A stretch of DNA of 39,397 bases, from contig MFNO01000036.1 in NCBI GenBank assembly GCA_001782075.1, positions 1 to 39,397 of the forward strand, read 5' to 3'. The notes below the pieces were generated by a model that saw only the letters and a list, made by a program, of their open reading frames with translations, did no database searches and was not told the DNA's origin. Shown piece after piece: positions 7,513 through 15,350 of the stretch (its first letter is position 1; each line of letters begins with the position of its first letter). This DNA is from Candidatus Levybacteria bacterium RIFCSPHIGHO2_01_FULL_38_26 (lineage in GTDB: Bacteria > Patescibacteriota > Microgenomatia > Levybacterales > UBA12049). Position numbers and translations under genes: made by a program.

Positions 7513-8061
7513 GTGGATAGTAAAACTGTAAAACTTAATGAAATTGCAAAAGAGATTGAAAGATGTGATGTTTGTAAAAAAGATAAGAGCGGAAAAGCAG
7601 TTCCCGGCGAGGGAAATCCTGACGCGGAAATTGTCTTCGTAGGGGAGGCACCCGGTAGGCAAGAGGCAAAGATAGGCAGACCGTTTGTAGGAAGATCGGG
7701 AAAATTTTTGCGTTCATTAATCCGTGAGATTGGTCTTGTCGAAGAAGAAGTTTTTATTACAAGCCCAGTAAAATACTTGCCGGATCGCGGGACTCCAACG
7801 TCGAAAGATATTGCCCATGGAAAAATTCATTTGGAAAAGCAGTTAGAAATTATAGATCCTAAAATAATTGTTCTTTTGGGAAGCGTTGCCGCGCAGGGAG
7901 TTTTGGAAGAGAAAATTCCAATCAAAAAAAATCACGGAAATAATATTAAAAAAGATCGCAAACTTTATTTTATCACCTTTCATCCTTCAGCCGCGATTCG
8001 ATTCCCGCCGCTTAAAAAACTTATTATGGAAGATTTTGAAAAACTAAAATCAATTCTATGA
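7513..8061 (+). CDS. Family-4-like uracil-DNA glycosylase, lacking two of the usual Fe-S cysteines
   Basis: About 182 residues from a GTG at 7513. The longer open frame back to 7336 runs antisense through the alkyltransferase and adds nothing UDG-like, and a TATACT box ends exactly 7 nt before this GTG. Motif 1 GEAPGRQEAKIGRPFVG (44-60) and motif 2 FHPSA (156-160) are typical of family 4/5 UDGs, which excise uracil from DNA. Of the four [4Fe-4S] cysteines expected, only the N-terminal CDVC pair (C18, C21) is present. The VKC position is Y88, and the later Cys of the A-C-R-P-Y-L region is replaced (around G103). The cluster may therefore be absent or differently ligated. The stop overlaps the start of the AlkA-like gene by 4 bp, implying a repair operon. 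Confidence 0.8.
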   Translation: MDSKTVKLNEIAKEIERCDVCKKDKSGKAVPGEGNPDAEIVFVGEAPGRQEAKIGRPFVGRSGKFLRSLIREIGLVEEEVFITSPVKYLPDRGTPTSKDIAHGKIHLEKQLEIIDPKIIVLLGSVAAQGVLEEKIPIKKNHGNNIKKDRKLYFITFHPSAAIRFPPLKKLIMEDFEKLKSIL

Positions 8062-8660
8062 CCAAAAAAATTTTGAATCATTTTGAAAAAGTCGATATCA
8101 TTTTGTTTAATGCCTCGAAAAAATACGGAAATTTCGAGATTATTACTCCAAAAGAACCCAAAGAGTATTTTGTTTCGCTTTGTGATGAAATAGTCAGCCA
8201 ACAGCTTTCAAGAAAAGTCGCGGATGTAATTTTTGATCGGTTTAAAAAAATATTTACAAATGGAAAAATAACTGCAGAACATGTTTTGAAATTAAAACAT
8301 GAGGATCTAAGAGCAACGGGGATGTCAAACTCAAAGGTAAAATTCATTATGGATTTAGCAAGTAGAGTTTATAACAGAGAGGTTGATTTGGAAAAGTTGG
8401 TTTTGTTGGAAAACGACAAGGTTGTTACAGAGCTTACTAAAATTAAAGGAATAGGTCCGTGGACTGCGGAGATGTTTTTGATGTTTACGCTTGGGCGGGA
8501 GGATGTATTTTCCCATGGTGACCTGGGACTTCGAAATGCTATTAAAAAACTTTATGTTTTAGACAATCCGACAAAAGAATATGTTGGAGAGCTGTCTCTC
8601 AAATGGTCGCCTTACCGCACTTACGCATGCAGGATATTGTGGAATAGTCTGGAGAATTAA
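8058..8660 (+). CDS. AlkA-like DNA-3-methyladenine glycosylase (HhH-GPD)
   Basis: A 200-residue enzyme of the helix-hairpin-helix GPD superfamily. The hairpin is at about 126-142 (LTKIKGIGPWTAEMFLM) and the catalytic aspartate is D155 in FSHGDLGL. There are no C-terminal Cys ligands, so it belongs with AlkA/MAG-type enzymes and not with Fe-S enzymes such as Nth or MutY. It removes alkylated purines from DNA by base excision. The N-terminal beta domain of E. coli AlkA (282 aa) is missing, as in short bacterial MAG proteins. ATGA overlap with the UDG indicates co-translation. It ends 15 bp before the convergent MazG-like gene. Confidence 0.88.
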   Translation: MTKKILNHFEKVDIILFNASKKYGNFEIITPKEPKEYFVSLCDEIVSQQLSRKVADVIFDRFKKIFTNGKITAEHVLKLKHEDLRATGMSNSKVKFIMDLASRVYNREVDLEKLVLLENDKVVTELTKIKGIGPWTAEMFLMFTLGREDVFSHGDLGLRNAIKKLYVLDNPTKEYVGELSLKWSPYRTYACRILWNSLEN

Positions 8661-8675
8661 TTTGGAACGAATGAT

Positions 8676-9023
8676 TTATTTCTGTTTGGGCTGACGCTCC
8701 TTCGATGATCTTTCTTCAATTTTTTTTATTTTGTCGCCAACCGCTCTCTCTACATCAACACCGGCTGTAATTGCCAGCTGCATGGCGGTTATGATAACGT
8801 CTGCGAATTCTTCGTATATATTTCTTTTGTCAAATTTCTCAAGTTTTGCTCTTCTTTGAAGTTTGAGAATAGCAAGAATATCATTGCATAGTTCTCCGAC
8901 CTCCTCGCTTAGTTTTACCGTTTTTGTCAGAATCTCTTTTTCTTTTTGGGAATAAAGTCTGTACTGAGGCGAAGTCCTCTCATTCATCATCCTTATTTTT
9001 TCCTGTAGTGACTTGAGATTCAT
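8676..9023 (-). CDS. MazG-like nucleotide pyrophosphohydrolase
   Basis: A 115-residue all-alpha protein with the MazG/iMazG metal-binding pattern: E40, E41 and E44 in SEEVGEL, then E71/E72 and D75 in YEEFADVI. Such enzymes hydrolyse NTPs or dNTPs, often non-canonical or oxidised ones, to NMP and pyrophosphate, which fits the repair genes beside it. The open frame extends upstream to 9119, but the extra residues are basic, non-homologous and overlap the end of the next gene. I start at the ATG at 9023, which lies exactly 7 nt after a TATCAT box (9035-9030). C-terminal residues are Lys-rich and poorly conserved in appearance. Confidence 0.8.
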   Translation of the reverse strand: MNLKSLQEKIRMMNERTSPQYRLYSQKEKEILTKTVKLSEEVGELCNDILAILKLQRRAKLEKFDKRNIYEEFADVIITAMQLAITAGVDVERAVGDKIKKIEERSSKERQPKQK

Positions 9024-9049
9024 GAATCTATGATAACATATCGGGGAGT

Positions 9050-10255
9050 CTATTTTCTTATGAACAAAACCACATTCGGAAGGTTGCGGCCGGGGCCGAC
9101 TCTGTAACCGCCGGACCAAAGAGCAGTAGAGCCGCCGTCGTCAAGGTTGAGGGCATTTTCAAGTCCAAGCGCTTTTAGAGCGTACGCAGATTCCGCGACT
9201 GTTGCATTGTGGACAACTCCTATATATGCGGTATTTCCTTTGTTTCCTACAAATGATCGTCCGCCTTTGCTTCCTTTCTTCGGATCACCGTCTCCGCCAA
9301 ACATGATATTTCCTCCCAAAAGAAGAAGTCCCTGATTTGCAATTACCATATCTACTCCTGTATCTCTCCCCCATTCCAAAGTTTGACCTCTTATTCCGGC
9401 AGAATTTCCTGAGAAATATATAAGAGGAACTGTACTGAATTTGTTGTTTTCAGAGTTAAAGTAAACTTTATTTTTGTTCATAAGAAGAGTGTCGAAAGTA
9501 TTTACTTTGCCGGCACAGCTTGGATAATCGCTTGGGCAGAAATAAGAGCCATTGACACCTGCAAATGCTCCGTTTCTTGATACGTAATCACCAAGCGGCA
9601 AGACAGGACAGTTGTCTGAGCAGTCTGATTCGGATGCTGTATCTACAATCACACGTGTAGAATTCAGATCGGCGGAGACTATGCTGACAAGAAAATTGCC
9701 GATGTCTGTGCTTACTGTTTGACGGTTGTAGCCCGAAGACGGAGGAGTATTGCTTTGGGGAACATTGGTAGGTACAGCCGCGGCAGCTGCCGCTGCAGTT
9801 TTTGCGTTTTCTTCATCAATTTGCTGGTTTAGCTGCGTAAGCTTTGCGTCGCCTGAGGCATAGTTTTGTTCTGAAAGAAAGTTTAAGGACTCCGCGAAAA
9901 GCTCGTCAAGCGCGGATGTGTTTTTGCTCGCGGATTTTAAGTCCAACAATTTTTCATATGACGCAACCGCCTTTTTGTATGTGGTTTCTATGTTCTTTAT
10001 TCGTTCTTTTTGATCTTGATTAATTACATACTGATCTTCGTTTTTAAGTTTGTTCAGCTCTTTTTCCGTTGTTGAAATAAGATTCTTTGTTTTTGTTTCT
10101 TCTGCGCTTAAAGATGCAATTTTAGATTCGAGCGTCTTGTTTTGAATATAGAAGTTGGTAAAAATACCTAGAGATATTAATGATGAAACTACTGTAAATA
10201 CAATTGCGATCCGAGGACGAAATAGAGAAGAAATTTTTATATGTATCCGTTTCAC
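9050..10255 (-). CDS. Membrane-anchored phosphodiester glycosidase (NAGPA domain)
   Basis: A 401-residue protein. One N-terminal membrane segment (about 15-37) is followed by a long coiled coil (about 38-130), an Ala-rich linker (about 155-165) and a C-terminal phosphodiester glycosidase domain (about 178-400). The signature pieces of that domain are GVNGSYFC, a central NQGLLLL region, and LNLDDGGSTALW near the end, where the DDGGS acidic residues are the hallmark. The family includes lysosomal uncovering enzyme and bacterial exopolysaccharide/teichoic-acid-related proteins, and cleaves sugar-phosphodiester bonds. Here it would act outside the membrane. Two Cys pairs (SDCSDNC; FCPSDYPSC) could form disulfides. 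It is divergent from prfB, sharing a palindromic -35, with an inverted repeat just inside its leader. Confidence 0.85.
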   Translation of the reverse strand: MKRIHIKISSLFRPRIAIVFTVVSSLISLGIFTNFYIQNKTLESKIASLSAEETKTKNLISTTEKELNKLKNEDQYVINQDQKERIKNIETTYKKAVASYEKLLDLKSASKNTSALDELFAESLNFLSEQNYASGDAKLTQLNQQIDEENAKTAAAAAAAVPTNVPQSNTPPSSGYNRQTVSTDIGNFLVSIVSADLNSTRVIVDTASESDCSDNCPVLPLGDYVSRNGAFAGVNGSYFCPSDYPSCAGKVNTFDTLLMNKNKVYFNSENNKFSTVPLIYFSGNSAGIRGQTLEWGRDTGVDMVIANQGLLLLGGNIMFGGDGDPKKGSKGGRSFVGNKGNTAYIGVVHNATVAESAYALKALGLENALNLDDGGSTALWSGGYRVGPGRNLPNVVLFIRK

Positions 10256-10260
10256 ATGTG

Positions 10261-10275
10261 GGAAGTTTGACTTCC
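10261..10275. repeat. Perfect inverted repeat GGAAGT-TTG-ACTTCC
   Basis: Six-base arms around a 3-nt centre, between the glycosidase start codon (10255) and its predicted -10. It begins right at or after the predicted transcript start (about 10276), so it could be a repressor operator or a 5'-leader hairpin. No regulator can be assigned. Confidence 0.4.
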
Positions 10276-10282
10276 TAATAAT

Positions 10283-10334
10283 AGTGTAATATATGTTTTT
10301 TCAATTTGCAAAAGATATGTTTATTACATAAAAT
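10283..10334. promoter_or_regulatory. Divergent promoters sharing one palindromic -35 (glycosidase / prfB)
   Basis: TTGCAA at 10306-10311 reads the same on both strands. Rightward, after 17 nt, it meets TAAAAT (10329-10334) before prfB. Leftward, after 17 nt, it meets TACACT (10288-10283) before the glycosidase gene. Both spacings are ideal for sigma-70, so the two promoters should be mutually exclusive on one DNA molecule. Confidence 0.5.
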
Positions 10335-10347
10335 AGCTTAATACTTT

Positions 10348-11352
10348 ATGGATGATTTAAAAGTGCGAGCAAGCAAGCTTTTGGAAAGATTGGACGTTGA
10401 GGGGAAACGAAAAGAAATTAGAAATCTTGAGGCGGAGAGCATGAAGCCTAGTTTTTGGCAGAGTCACGAAGCGGCTGCGGAAAAAATGAAGGCTATGGCA
10501 GAGCTTCAAAAGGAAATAGACAGCGCAGAAAATCTTCAAGAATTAGTGAGTAGCGCAAATTACGAAGAAGCTGAAAAATTATTGGCAGAGCTTGAAGTTT
10601 TACTTTTTCTATCGGGTCCATATGATGAAGGCGGAGCAATTCTTTCTATTCATTCAGGACAGGGCGGAGTCGAGGCAATGGATTGGGCGGAGATGCTCAA
10701 ACGCATGTACATAAGATTTATAGAGAGAAAAGGTTGGTCGCATGAGGTAATTGAAGAGACATACGGAGAAGAAGCTGGAATTAAAAGCGCGGTTATTTCT
10801 GTTGAAGGAAGATTTTCGTATGGATTTTTAAAAAGTGAGGCAGGCGTACATCGTTTGGTTCGTCAGTCACCGTTTAATGCTGATAAATTGCGCCAGACAT
10901 CATTTGCCCTTGTAGAAGTTTTGCCTCAAATTCAAGACGCAAAAGAATTAGAGTTAAGAGAAGACGATTTGGAATGGGAGTTTTACAGAGCTAGCTCTCA
11001 TGGCGGGCAAAATGTCCAGAAAGTTTCCTCGGCTGTAAGACTCAAACATAAGCCAACAGGAATTGTAGTCACGGCACAAGGAGAGCGCTATCAGGCGCAA
11101 AACCGTGAATATGCCTTGAAGATTTTACGGGGGAAACTTTGGCATCTTGCCGAGGAAGAGAGAAAGAAAGAAGAGCAGAGATTAAAAGGAGGATACAAAA
11201 CTCCTGGCTGGGGAAATCAGATACGCTCATATGTTTTGCATCCTTATCATATGGTAAAGGATTTGCGCACGGATTTTGAAACGTCAAACACAGAGGCGGT
11301 TTTGAATGGAGAAATAGACGGGTTTATAGAAGAAGAATTGAGAAAATTATAG
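10348..11352 (+). CDS. prfB: Peptide chain release factor 2
   Basis: A 334-residue class I release factor that ends translation at UAA and UGA. The N-terminal helical domain is followed by the SPF stop-codon reading motif at 174-176 (RF2 type, not the PxT of RF1). The GGQ peptidyl-hydrolysis loop is at 219-221 (SSHGGQNVQK). The C-terminal end GWGNQIRSYVLHPY is canonical. The reading frame is unbroken from the ATG, so the programmed +1 frameshift of many prfB genes is absent or lies outside the expressed gene. Its presence means UGA is a stop codon in this organism. The promoter at 10306-10334 leaves only about 7 nt of leader, with no Shine-Dalgarno. Confidence 0.95.
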   Translation: MDDLKVRASKLLERLDVEGKRKEIRNLEAESMKPSFWQSHEAAAEKMKAMAELQKEIDSAENLQELVSSANYEEAEKLLAELEVLLFLSGPYDEGGAILSIHSGQGGVEAMDWAEMLKRMYIRFIERKGWSHEVIEETYGEEAGIKSAVISVEGRFSYGFLKSEAGVHRLVRQSPFNADKLRQTSFALVEVLPQIQDAKELELREDDLEWEFYRASSHGGQNVQKVSSAVRLKHKPTGIVVTAQGERYQAQNREYALKILRGKLWHLAEEERKKEEQRLKGGYKTPGWGNQIRSYVLHPYHMVKDLRTDFETSNTEAVLNGEIDGFIEEELRKL

Positions 11353-11417
11353 GGCGTGGTTGGGGTATTGTGTTTTTACAAATGTTTTGATATATATAAG
11401 AAATATTTAAATAAATC

Positions 11418-11870
11418 ATGATAGAACGCAATGCATCAATTTCTTCAAATGGTCATATAGAATATCCACTTGTTGTTGAGCCCCTTCTTTACGCAAAATG
11501 TGAAAGATTATTGGGAGAGGGTAAATTGCCAATTGAACAGGTCAGGCAGGTTGCGGATGTTGTGTGGCATCGTGTTAAAGATCGAAACGAAGAGTATATC
11601 GATCCAAAGGTTGAGCGTGGGATAACAATACTTCAATCCCATTTAGGTATAGTTCTTAACTTGGGAAGAGATGCTACTTTCAGGTCAATACTTGAAAGGA
11701 CTAGGAAGGTACGTTATTTTGATGGTTTAAATCCAGAAGATGTAGAAGCACAAGCTTTTGGTCTGGTTTCGGTATATGATATGAGGGCGAATGGACAAGA
11801 TCGAAGCCAACGTATACATGTGGATTATTCCGGATTAGTGAATCCTAACTGGAGACCTCCTAAAAGTTAA
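11418..11870 (+). CDS. Hypothetical protein, 150 aa
   Basis: Not recognised. It is a soluble, charged protein without signal peptide or membrane segment. The middle (KLPIEQVRQVADVVWHRV, about 36-53) is probably helical, and the end has PNWRPP. A TTGTGT-N17-TATATA promoter candidate lies just upstream of the ATG. The gene stands alone between prfB and the ftsE operon. Composition and codon use do not look foreign next to its neighbours. Confidence 0.55.
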   Translation: MIERNASISSNGHIEYPLVVEPLLYAKCERLLGEGKLPIEQVRQVADVVWHRVKDRNEEYIDPKVERGITILQSHLGIVLNLGRDATFRSILERTRKVRYFDGLNPEDVEAQAFGLVSVYDMRANGQDRSQRIHVDYSGLVNPNWRPPKS

Positions 11871-11931
11871 TTTTGGATTTATCTTCATTTTTAGAAAATT
11901 AAATAATACTTCTTAGAACATATAATTGGTG

Positions 11932-11960
11932 TTGTAAAAAAGAGTGAAATATGGTTTACT
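11932..11960 (+). promoter_or_regulatory. Promoter of the ftsE-ftsX operon
   Basis: TTGTAA (11932-11937), a 17-nt spacer and TTTACT (11955-11960). A start 7 nt on lands exactly at the A of the ATG at 11967, predicting a leaderless first gene. Confidence 0.4.
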
Positions 11961-11966
11961 TAAGGT

Positions 11967-12449
11967 ATGGAAAATCAGGGTAGCAGTATACAAAATAATA
12001 CCCCAACTAGCGATCAATTAGTTCATAATTTCGGATCTTTCAATACTTCAATTTTCACAAAAAAATTAATAATTGTTTTGATTGTCGCGGCAATAGTGGG
12101 TATCGGCAGCGGGTACGCGTTTTCAAGAGGCATCGCAAGCAAGCAAGAAGTAGTTAATGGGGGATCTGTTAGTACTTCTGACATTAAAAAAGGAATGGTT
12201 GTTGGCTCAGATGATACAGAAATATTTAAAGATACGGCAGAAGGAGTGCTTAAGGCTGGTGGAATAGATGGAGAAGGGGCTTATCATTTGGAAAGACCTG
12301 GAGGAAAAAGTCAGAACGTATATCTGACCTCCTCTATAGTCGATCTATCCAAGTTTTTGGATCTAAAAATCAAGGTTTGGGGTGAGACACAGCAAGCCAA
12401 ATTTGCTGGTTGGCTTATGGATGTAGGCCGAATAGAGGTTTTGGAATGA
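11967..12449 (+). CDS. Single-pass membrane protein preceding ftsE, unknown function
   Basis: A 160-residue protein with a cytosolic Asn/Gln/Ser-rich N-terminus, one membrane helix (about 34-55) and an external domain of about 100 residues. That domain reads YHLERPGGKSQNVYLTSSIVDL, then LDLKIKVWGETQQA, a small beta-rich pattern suggesting an OB-like or ligand-binding fold. I recognise no named family. The ATGA overlap with ftsE makes co-translation likely, so a division or envelope role is inferred from context only. Confidence 0.65.
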   Translation: MENQGSSIQNNTPTSDQLVHNFGSFNTSIFTKKLIIVLIVAAIVGIGSGYAFSRGIASKQEVVNGGSVSTSDIKKGMVVGSDDTEIFKDTAEGVLKAGGIDGEGAYHLERPGGKSQNVYLTSSIVDLSKFLDLKIKVWGETQQAKFAGWLMDVGRIEVLE

Positions 12450-13147
12450 CTATGATAAGACTTGATAAAGTTACAAAAAAATTCGGAACAGGAGCATTCG
12501 CGCTTTCAGATATTTCCCTCAAGGTCGAAAAGGGAGAGTTTGTTTTTTTGATTGGTCCAACAGGCAGTGGAAAAACGACTATTTTTAGGCTTTTGATAAG
12601 AGATCTTTTGCCCACAGGCGGCAATATTTTCGTTAGCGACTTTGATATTGTAAAGCTTCCCCACGGAAAAATTCCAATTTTGCGTAAAAAAGTGGGAGTA
12701 GTGTTTCAGGATTTAAAGCTTTTGACGGATAGGACAATTTTTGAAAATATTATTTTGTCTTGTGAGATCGCAAATATCCCAAAAAAAGAGGCGATAGAAA
12801 AAACGCATGAAGCGCTAAAAAGAGTAGGAATAATTGAACACAAGGAAAAATTTCCAGTTCAGTTGTCAGGCGGAGAACTGCAGAGGGCCGCGATCGCACG
12901 GGCGCTTGTATTGTCTCCCGAGGTAGTTTTGGCAGATGAGCCTACCGGTAATTTGGATTTGGCAACGTCCTGGGAGATAGTAAATCTTCTTTCTGAGATC
13001 AACAAAAAAGGCACGACAATTGTGATGGCAACTCATAACACAGAAATTGTAAATAAGATGCCGCTGAGAATCGTCGGATTAGATAAGGGCCGTATCGTTC
13101 GTGACGAGAAAAAAGAAGAAAAAAAGGAGGATAAAAATAAAAAATAA
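12446..13147 (+). CDS. ftsE: Cell division ATP-binding protein FtsE
   Basis: An ABC ATPase of 233 residues. Walker A is GPTGSGKTT (37-45), the Q-loop VFQDLKLL (about 87), the signature LSGGELQ (140-146) and Walker B VVLADEPTG (160-168), with the switch His in MATHN. FtsE powers FtsX to regulate peptidoglycan hydrolases at the division septum. The start ATG at 12446 overlaps the previous stop (ATGA). The longer frame from 12410 has no support. The C-terminal tail is strongly Lys/Glu-rich (about 215-233). ftsX follows with a 1-bp stop/start overlap. Confidence 0.93.
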   Translation: MTMIRLDKVTKKFGTGAFALSDISLKVEKGEFVFLIGPTGSGKTTIFRLLIRDLLPTGGNIFVSDFDIVKLPHGKIPILRKKVGVVFQDLKLLTDRTIFENIILSCEIANIPKKEAIEKTHEALKRVGIIEHKEKFPVQLSGGELQRAAIARALVLSPEVVLADEPTGNLDLATSWEIVNLLSEINKKGTTIVMATHNTEIVNKMPLRIVGLDKGRIVRDEKKEEKKEDKNKK

Positions 13148-14010
13148 TGGTTCTTAGGACAACTTGGCACAACATCAGACGAACTCCTTATCAAGCATTC
13201 ACGGCTATTTTTATAATTCTTCAGACGTTTTTTGTCGTGTCCATTTTTGCTCTTGTGGCATTCGGGTCTTCTAGGATTATCGAATATTTCGAGTCATTGC
13301 CCCAAATTGATGTTTTCTTCCAAAATGAGGCAAAACAGGAAGAGATAGATTCTCTCAAGAAGCAGTTGGAAGAGAGCGGAAAGGTAGATAAGATTCGATT
13401 TGTCTCAAAAGAAGAGGCTCTGAAGATTTATCAGGAACAGAACAAAGATGATCCATTACTTTTGGAGCTGGTAACCTCAGATATTTTGCCGGCTTCTTTC
13501 CATATATCAACATTTGATATCAACGATATATCAAGCGTGGCTGAGAGTCTTGATAAGTCATCTATTGTCGAGAGAGTAGTTTTTCCTCAGCAGGTTATCA
13601 GCAGGCTTATCCAGTGGGCAGAGTCGCTAAGGCAGGTGGGGCTTGCGCTGGTTGTGTTTTTGGCGATTGACTCCGTGCTTATTATGGTAATAATTATAGG
13701 GATTAAAGTGTCATACAAGAGAGAGGACATAGAAATAATGAGGCTTATTGGAGCAAGTAACTGGTATATCCGCTGGCCTTTTATTCTGGAAGGAGTGTTT
13801 TATGGGATCGTGGGAGGAGTATTGGGTTTCGGAATAGCGGTTGGCACCCTATGGTATGCCACGCCTTATTTATCCTCTTTTTTGCAGGATATTCCGGTTT
13901 TTCCAATCCCTATGGTTTTTCTGCTTCAGGCCCTAGGCATTGAAGTACTGCTTGCGATTATTCTTGGCGCTTTATCCAGTTATTTGGCAGTTGTCAGGTA
14001 TCTTAAATAA
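13147..14010 (+). CDS. ftsX: Cell division protein FtsX
   Basis: 287 residues with FtsX topology: a first membrane helix at about 18-40, an extracellular domain (about 45-165) carrying the small alpha/beta lobe that contacts hydrolases, then three further helices at about 170-192, 222-245 and 262-284. The cytoplasmic loop after the second helix has YKREDIEIMRLIGAS (about 193-207), the family's conserved coupling segment with MRLIGA. It pairs with FtsE as a type VII-like mechanotransmission ABC system. The gene starts in the ftsE stop (TAATG) and is followed 17 bp later by a LytM-type protein, the expected partner. Confidence 0.92.
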   Translation: MVLRTTWHNIRRTPYQAFTAIFIILQTFFVVSIFALVAFGSSRIIEYFESLPQIDVFFQNEAKQEEIDSLKKQLEESGKVDKIRFVSKEEALKIYQEQNKDDPLLLELVTSDILPASFHISTFDINDISSVAESLDKSSIVERVVFPQQVISRLIQWAESLRQVGLALVVFLAIDSVLIMVIIIGIKVSYKREDIEIMRLIGASNWYIRWPFILEGVFYGIVGGVLGFGIAVGTLWYATPYLSSFLQDIPVFPIPMVFLLQALGIEVLLAIILGALSSYLAVVRYLK

Positions 14011-14027
14011 AATTAAGTTTATGATGT

Positions 14028-15341
14028 ATGGTTTTTGCGAGACGTTTATCATTTTTACTAATTAACGCCGCTTTTCTAATATGCTTGATTGTTGCTAGTG
14101 GTCAGTTGTCATTTGGTCAAACAGCGACTCCAAGCGCAACGCCGACATCAGAGCCATCGGCTACTCCAACCGTTACTTCTTCTCAGACTCCAACACAGGG
14201 GCCAACTGCTACTTCAACACCCACTCCCACTCCCGATGAATCAGAGAAAAAAGTAGAAGAGCTGAAGAGCAAAGAGCAGGAAATAAAAGAGCTGGAAGCC
14301 AAGGTCGCGGAGCTTAAAGAAAAGGGAAAAACTCTGTCTTCTCAGGTCGACTTGATGGATAGTCAGATTAAATTAACAGAAGTAAGAATTTACGCGGCAA
14401 GGGAGGAGCTAAGCCAGCTTGTTTTGGATATTGATACGGCAACAAAAAAGATAGGCACTCTTGAGGATGCGCTGGAAAATCTCACAGAAATTCTTCTCAA
14501 AAGAATTGTCGCCACATATGAAGCAGGAACTGTCAGACCGTTTGAAGTCTTTCTCTCATCAAATGATGCGTCAACTTATTTCCTAAGGCTTAACTATCTT
14601 GAAATAGCCCAAACTCATGACAAAAGGCTTATCTACGATACCCAGATCGCAAAAAACGACTATGCTAATCAAAAGCAAATCTATGAGGAGAAGAAAAAGA
14701 AAGTAGTGGCACTTCAGGATCAACTTGAGCAATTCAATAACCAGCTTGCTCAGGAAAAAGGCAGCAAACAGGCACTGCTGGATGCTACCAAAAATGACGA
14801 GAAAAGGTATCAGGAACTCTTGGCTGTAGCCAAGGCAGACCTTGCGTCTATTCAGCGTGCACTCGCTTCTATAGGCGCAAAAATCGGCGATGTCAAAAGA
14901 GGAGAAGTTATCGCGTCAGCTGGGAATACGGGGTGCTCAACAGGCGCGCACCTTCATTTCGAAGTTTATGAAAGAGCCAAAGTTGAGGGAGGAAGTGTTG
15001 TTGATAAAGATACAGGAGAGCCTATACAGTTTAAATTGTCTAATCATTTAGCAAATGGTCTAAACTATATTAACAGCGGTCAGTTTCACCATCCTCTGCC
15101 GGGAAGTGTTATAACAAGCGGTTTCTTACACAGGGAAGGCACTCACACGGGGGTTGATTTCGCATATCTTTTTAGCGATCGTGTAACACTAGGCCAGCCG
15201 ATATTCGCTGCTGAGAACGGAGTGGCGTATCTTGCTCAAGACACACAGCTTTGCAAGGAGTATGAAAAAAACGGAGTAGGAAAAGGAATAATAGTTGATC
15301 ATCAGAATGGGCTAGTTACGCTTTACTGGCACCTGCCTTAA
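14028..15341 (+). CDS. Coiled-coil M23/LytM-type protein with a circularly permuted peptidase domain
   Basis: A 437-residue EnvC-like protein: signal peptide (about 1-30), a Thr/Pro/Ser-rich linker (31-70), a long coiled coil (about 72-280) and a LytM domain in unusual order. The usual second half comes first: GDVKRGEVIASAGNTG ... HLHFEVY (287-314), with H308 and H310. After a linker comes the usual first half: ITSGF (362-366), HTGVD (H373, D377), VDHQNGL, and then YWHLP, which is the very C-terminus (H435). All zinc-ligand and catalytic positions exist once each, so a complete site could form. Position behind ftsEX suggests it is the FtsX-regulated peptidoglycan hydrolase or its activator. 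I am confident of family and context; permutation is read from motif order. Confidence 0.85.
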   Translation: MVFARRLSFLLINAAFLICLIVASGQLSFGQTATPSATPTSEPSATPTVTSSQTPTQGPTATSTPTPTPDESEKKVEELKSKEQEIKELEAKVAELKEKGKTLSSQVDLMDSQIKLTEVRIYAAREELSQLVLDIDTATKKIGTLEDALENLTEILLKRIVATYEAGTVRPFEVFLSSNDASTYFLRLNYLEIAQTHDKRLIYDTQIAKNDYANQKQIYEEKKKKVVALQDQLEQFNNQLAQEKGSKQALLDATKNDEKRYQELLAVAKADLASIQRALASIGAKIGDVKRGEVIASAGNTGCSTGAHLHFEVYERAKVEGGSVVDKDTGEPIQFKLSNHLANGLNYINSGQFHHPLPGSVITSGFLHREGTHTGVDFAYLFSDRVTLGQPIFAAENGVAYLAQDTQLCKEYEKNGVGKGIIVDHQNGLVTLYWHLP

Positions 15342-15350
15342 TTTTAACAA

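Noticed and set aside
9024-9119. Upstream extension of the MazG-like ORF
   Set aside because: The extra 32 residues overlap the end of the glycosidase gene, have no MazG features and precede a good ATG.
10300-10420. Programmed frameshift in prfB
   Set aside because: The frame is continuous from the ATG and no in-frame TGA with an upstream Shine-Dalgarno-like stimulator is present.
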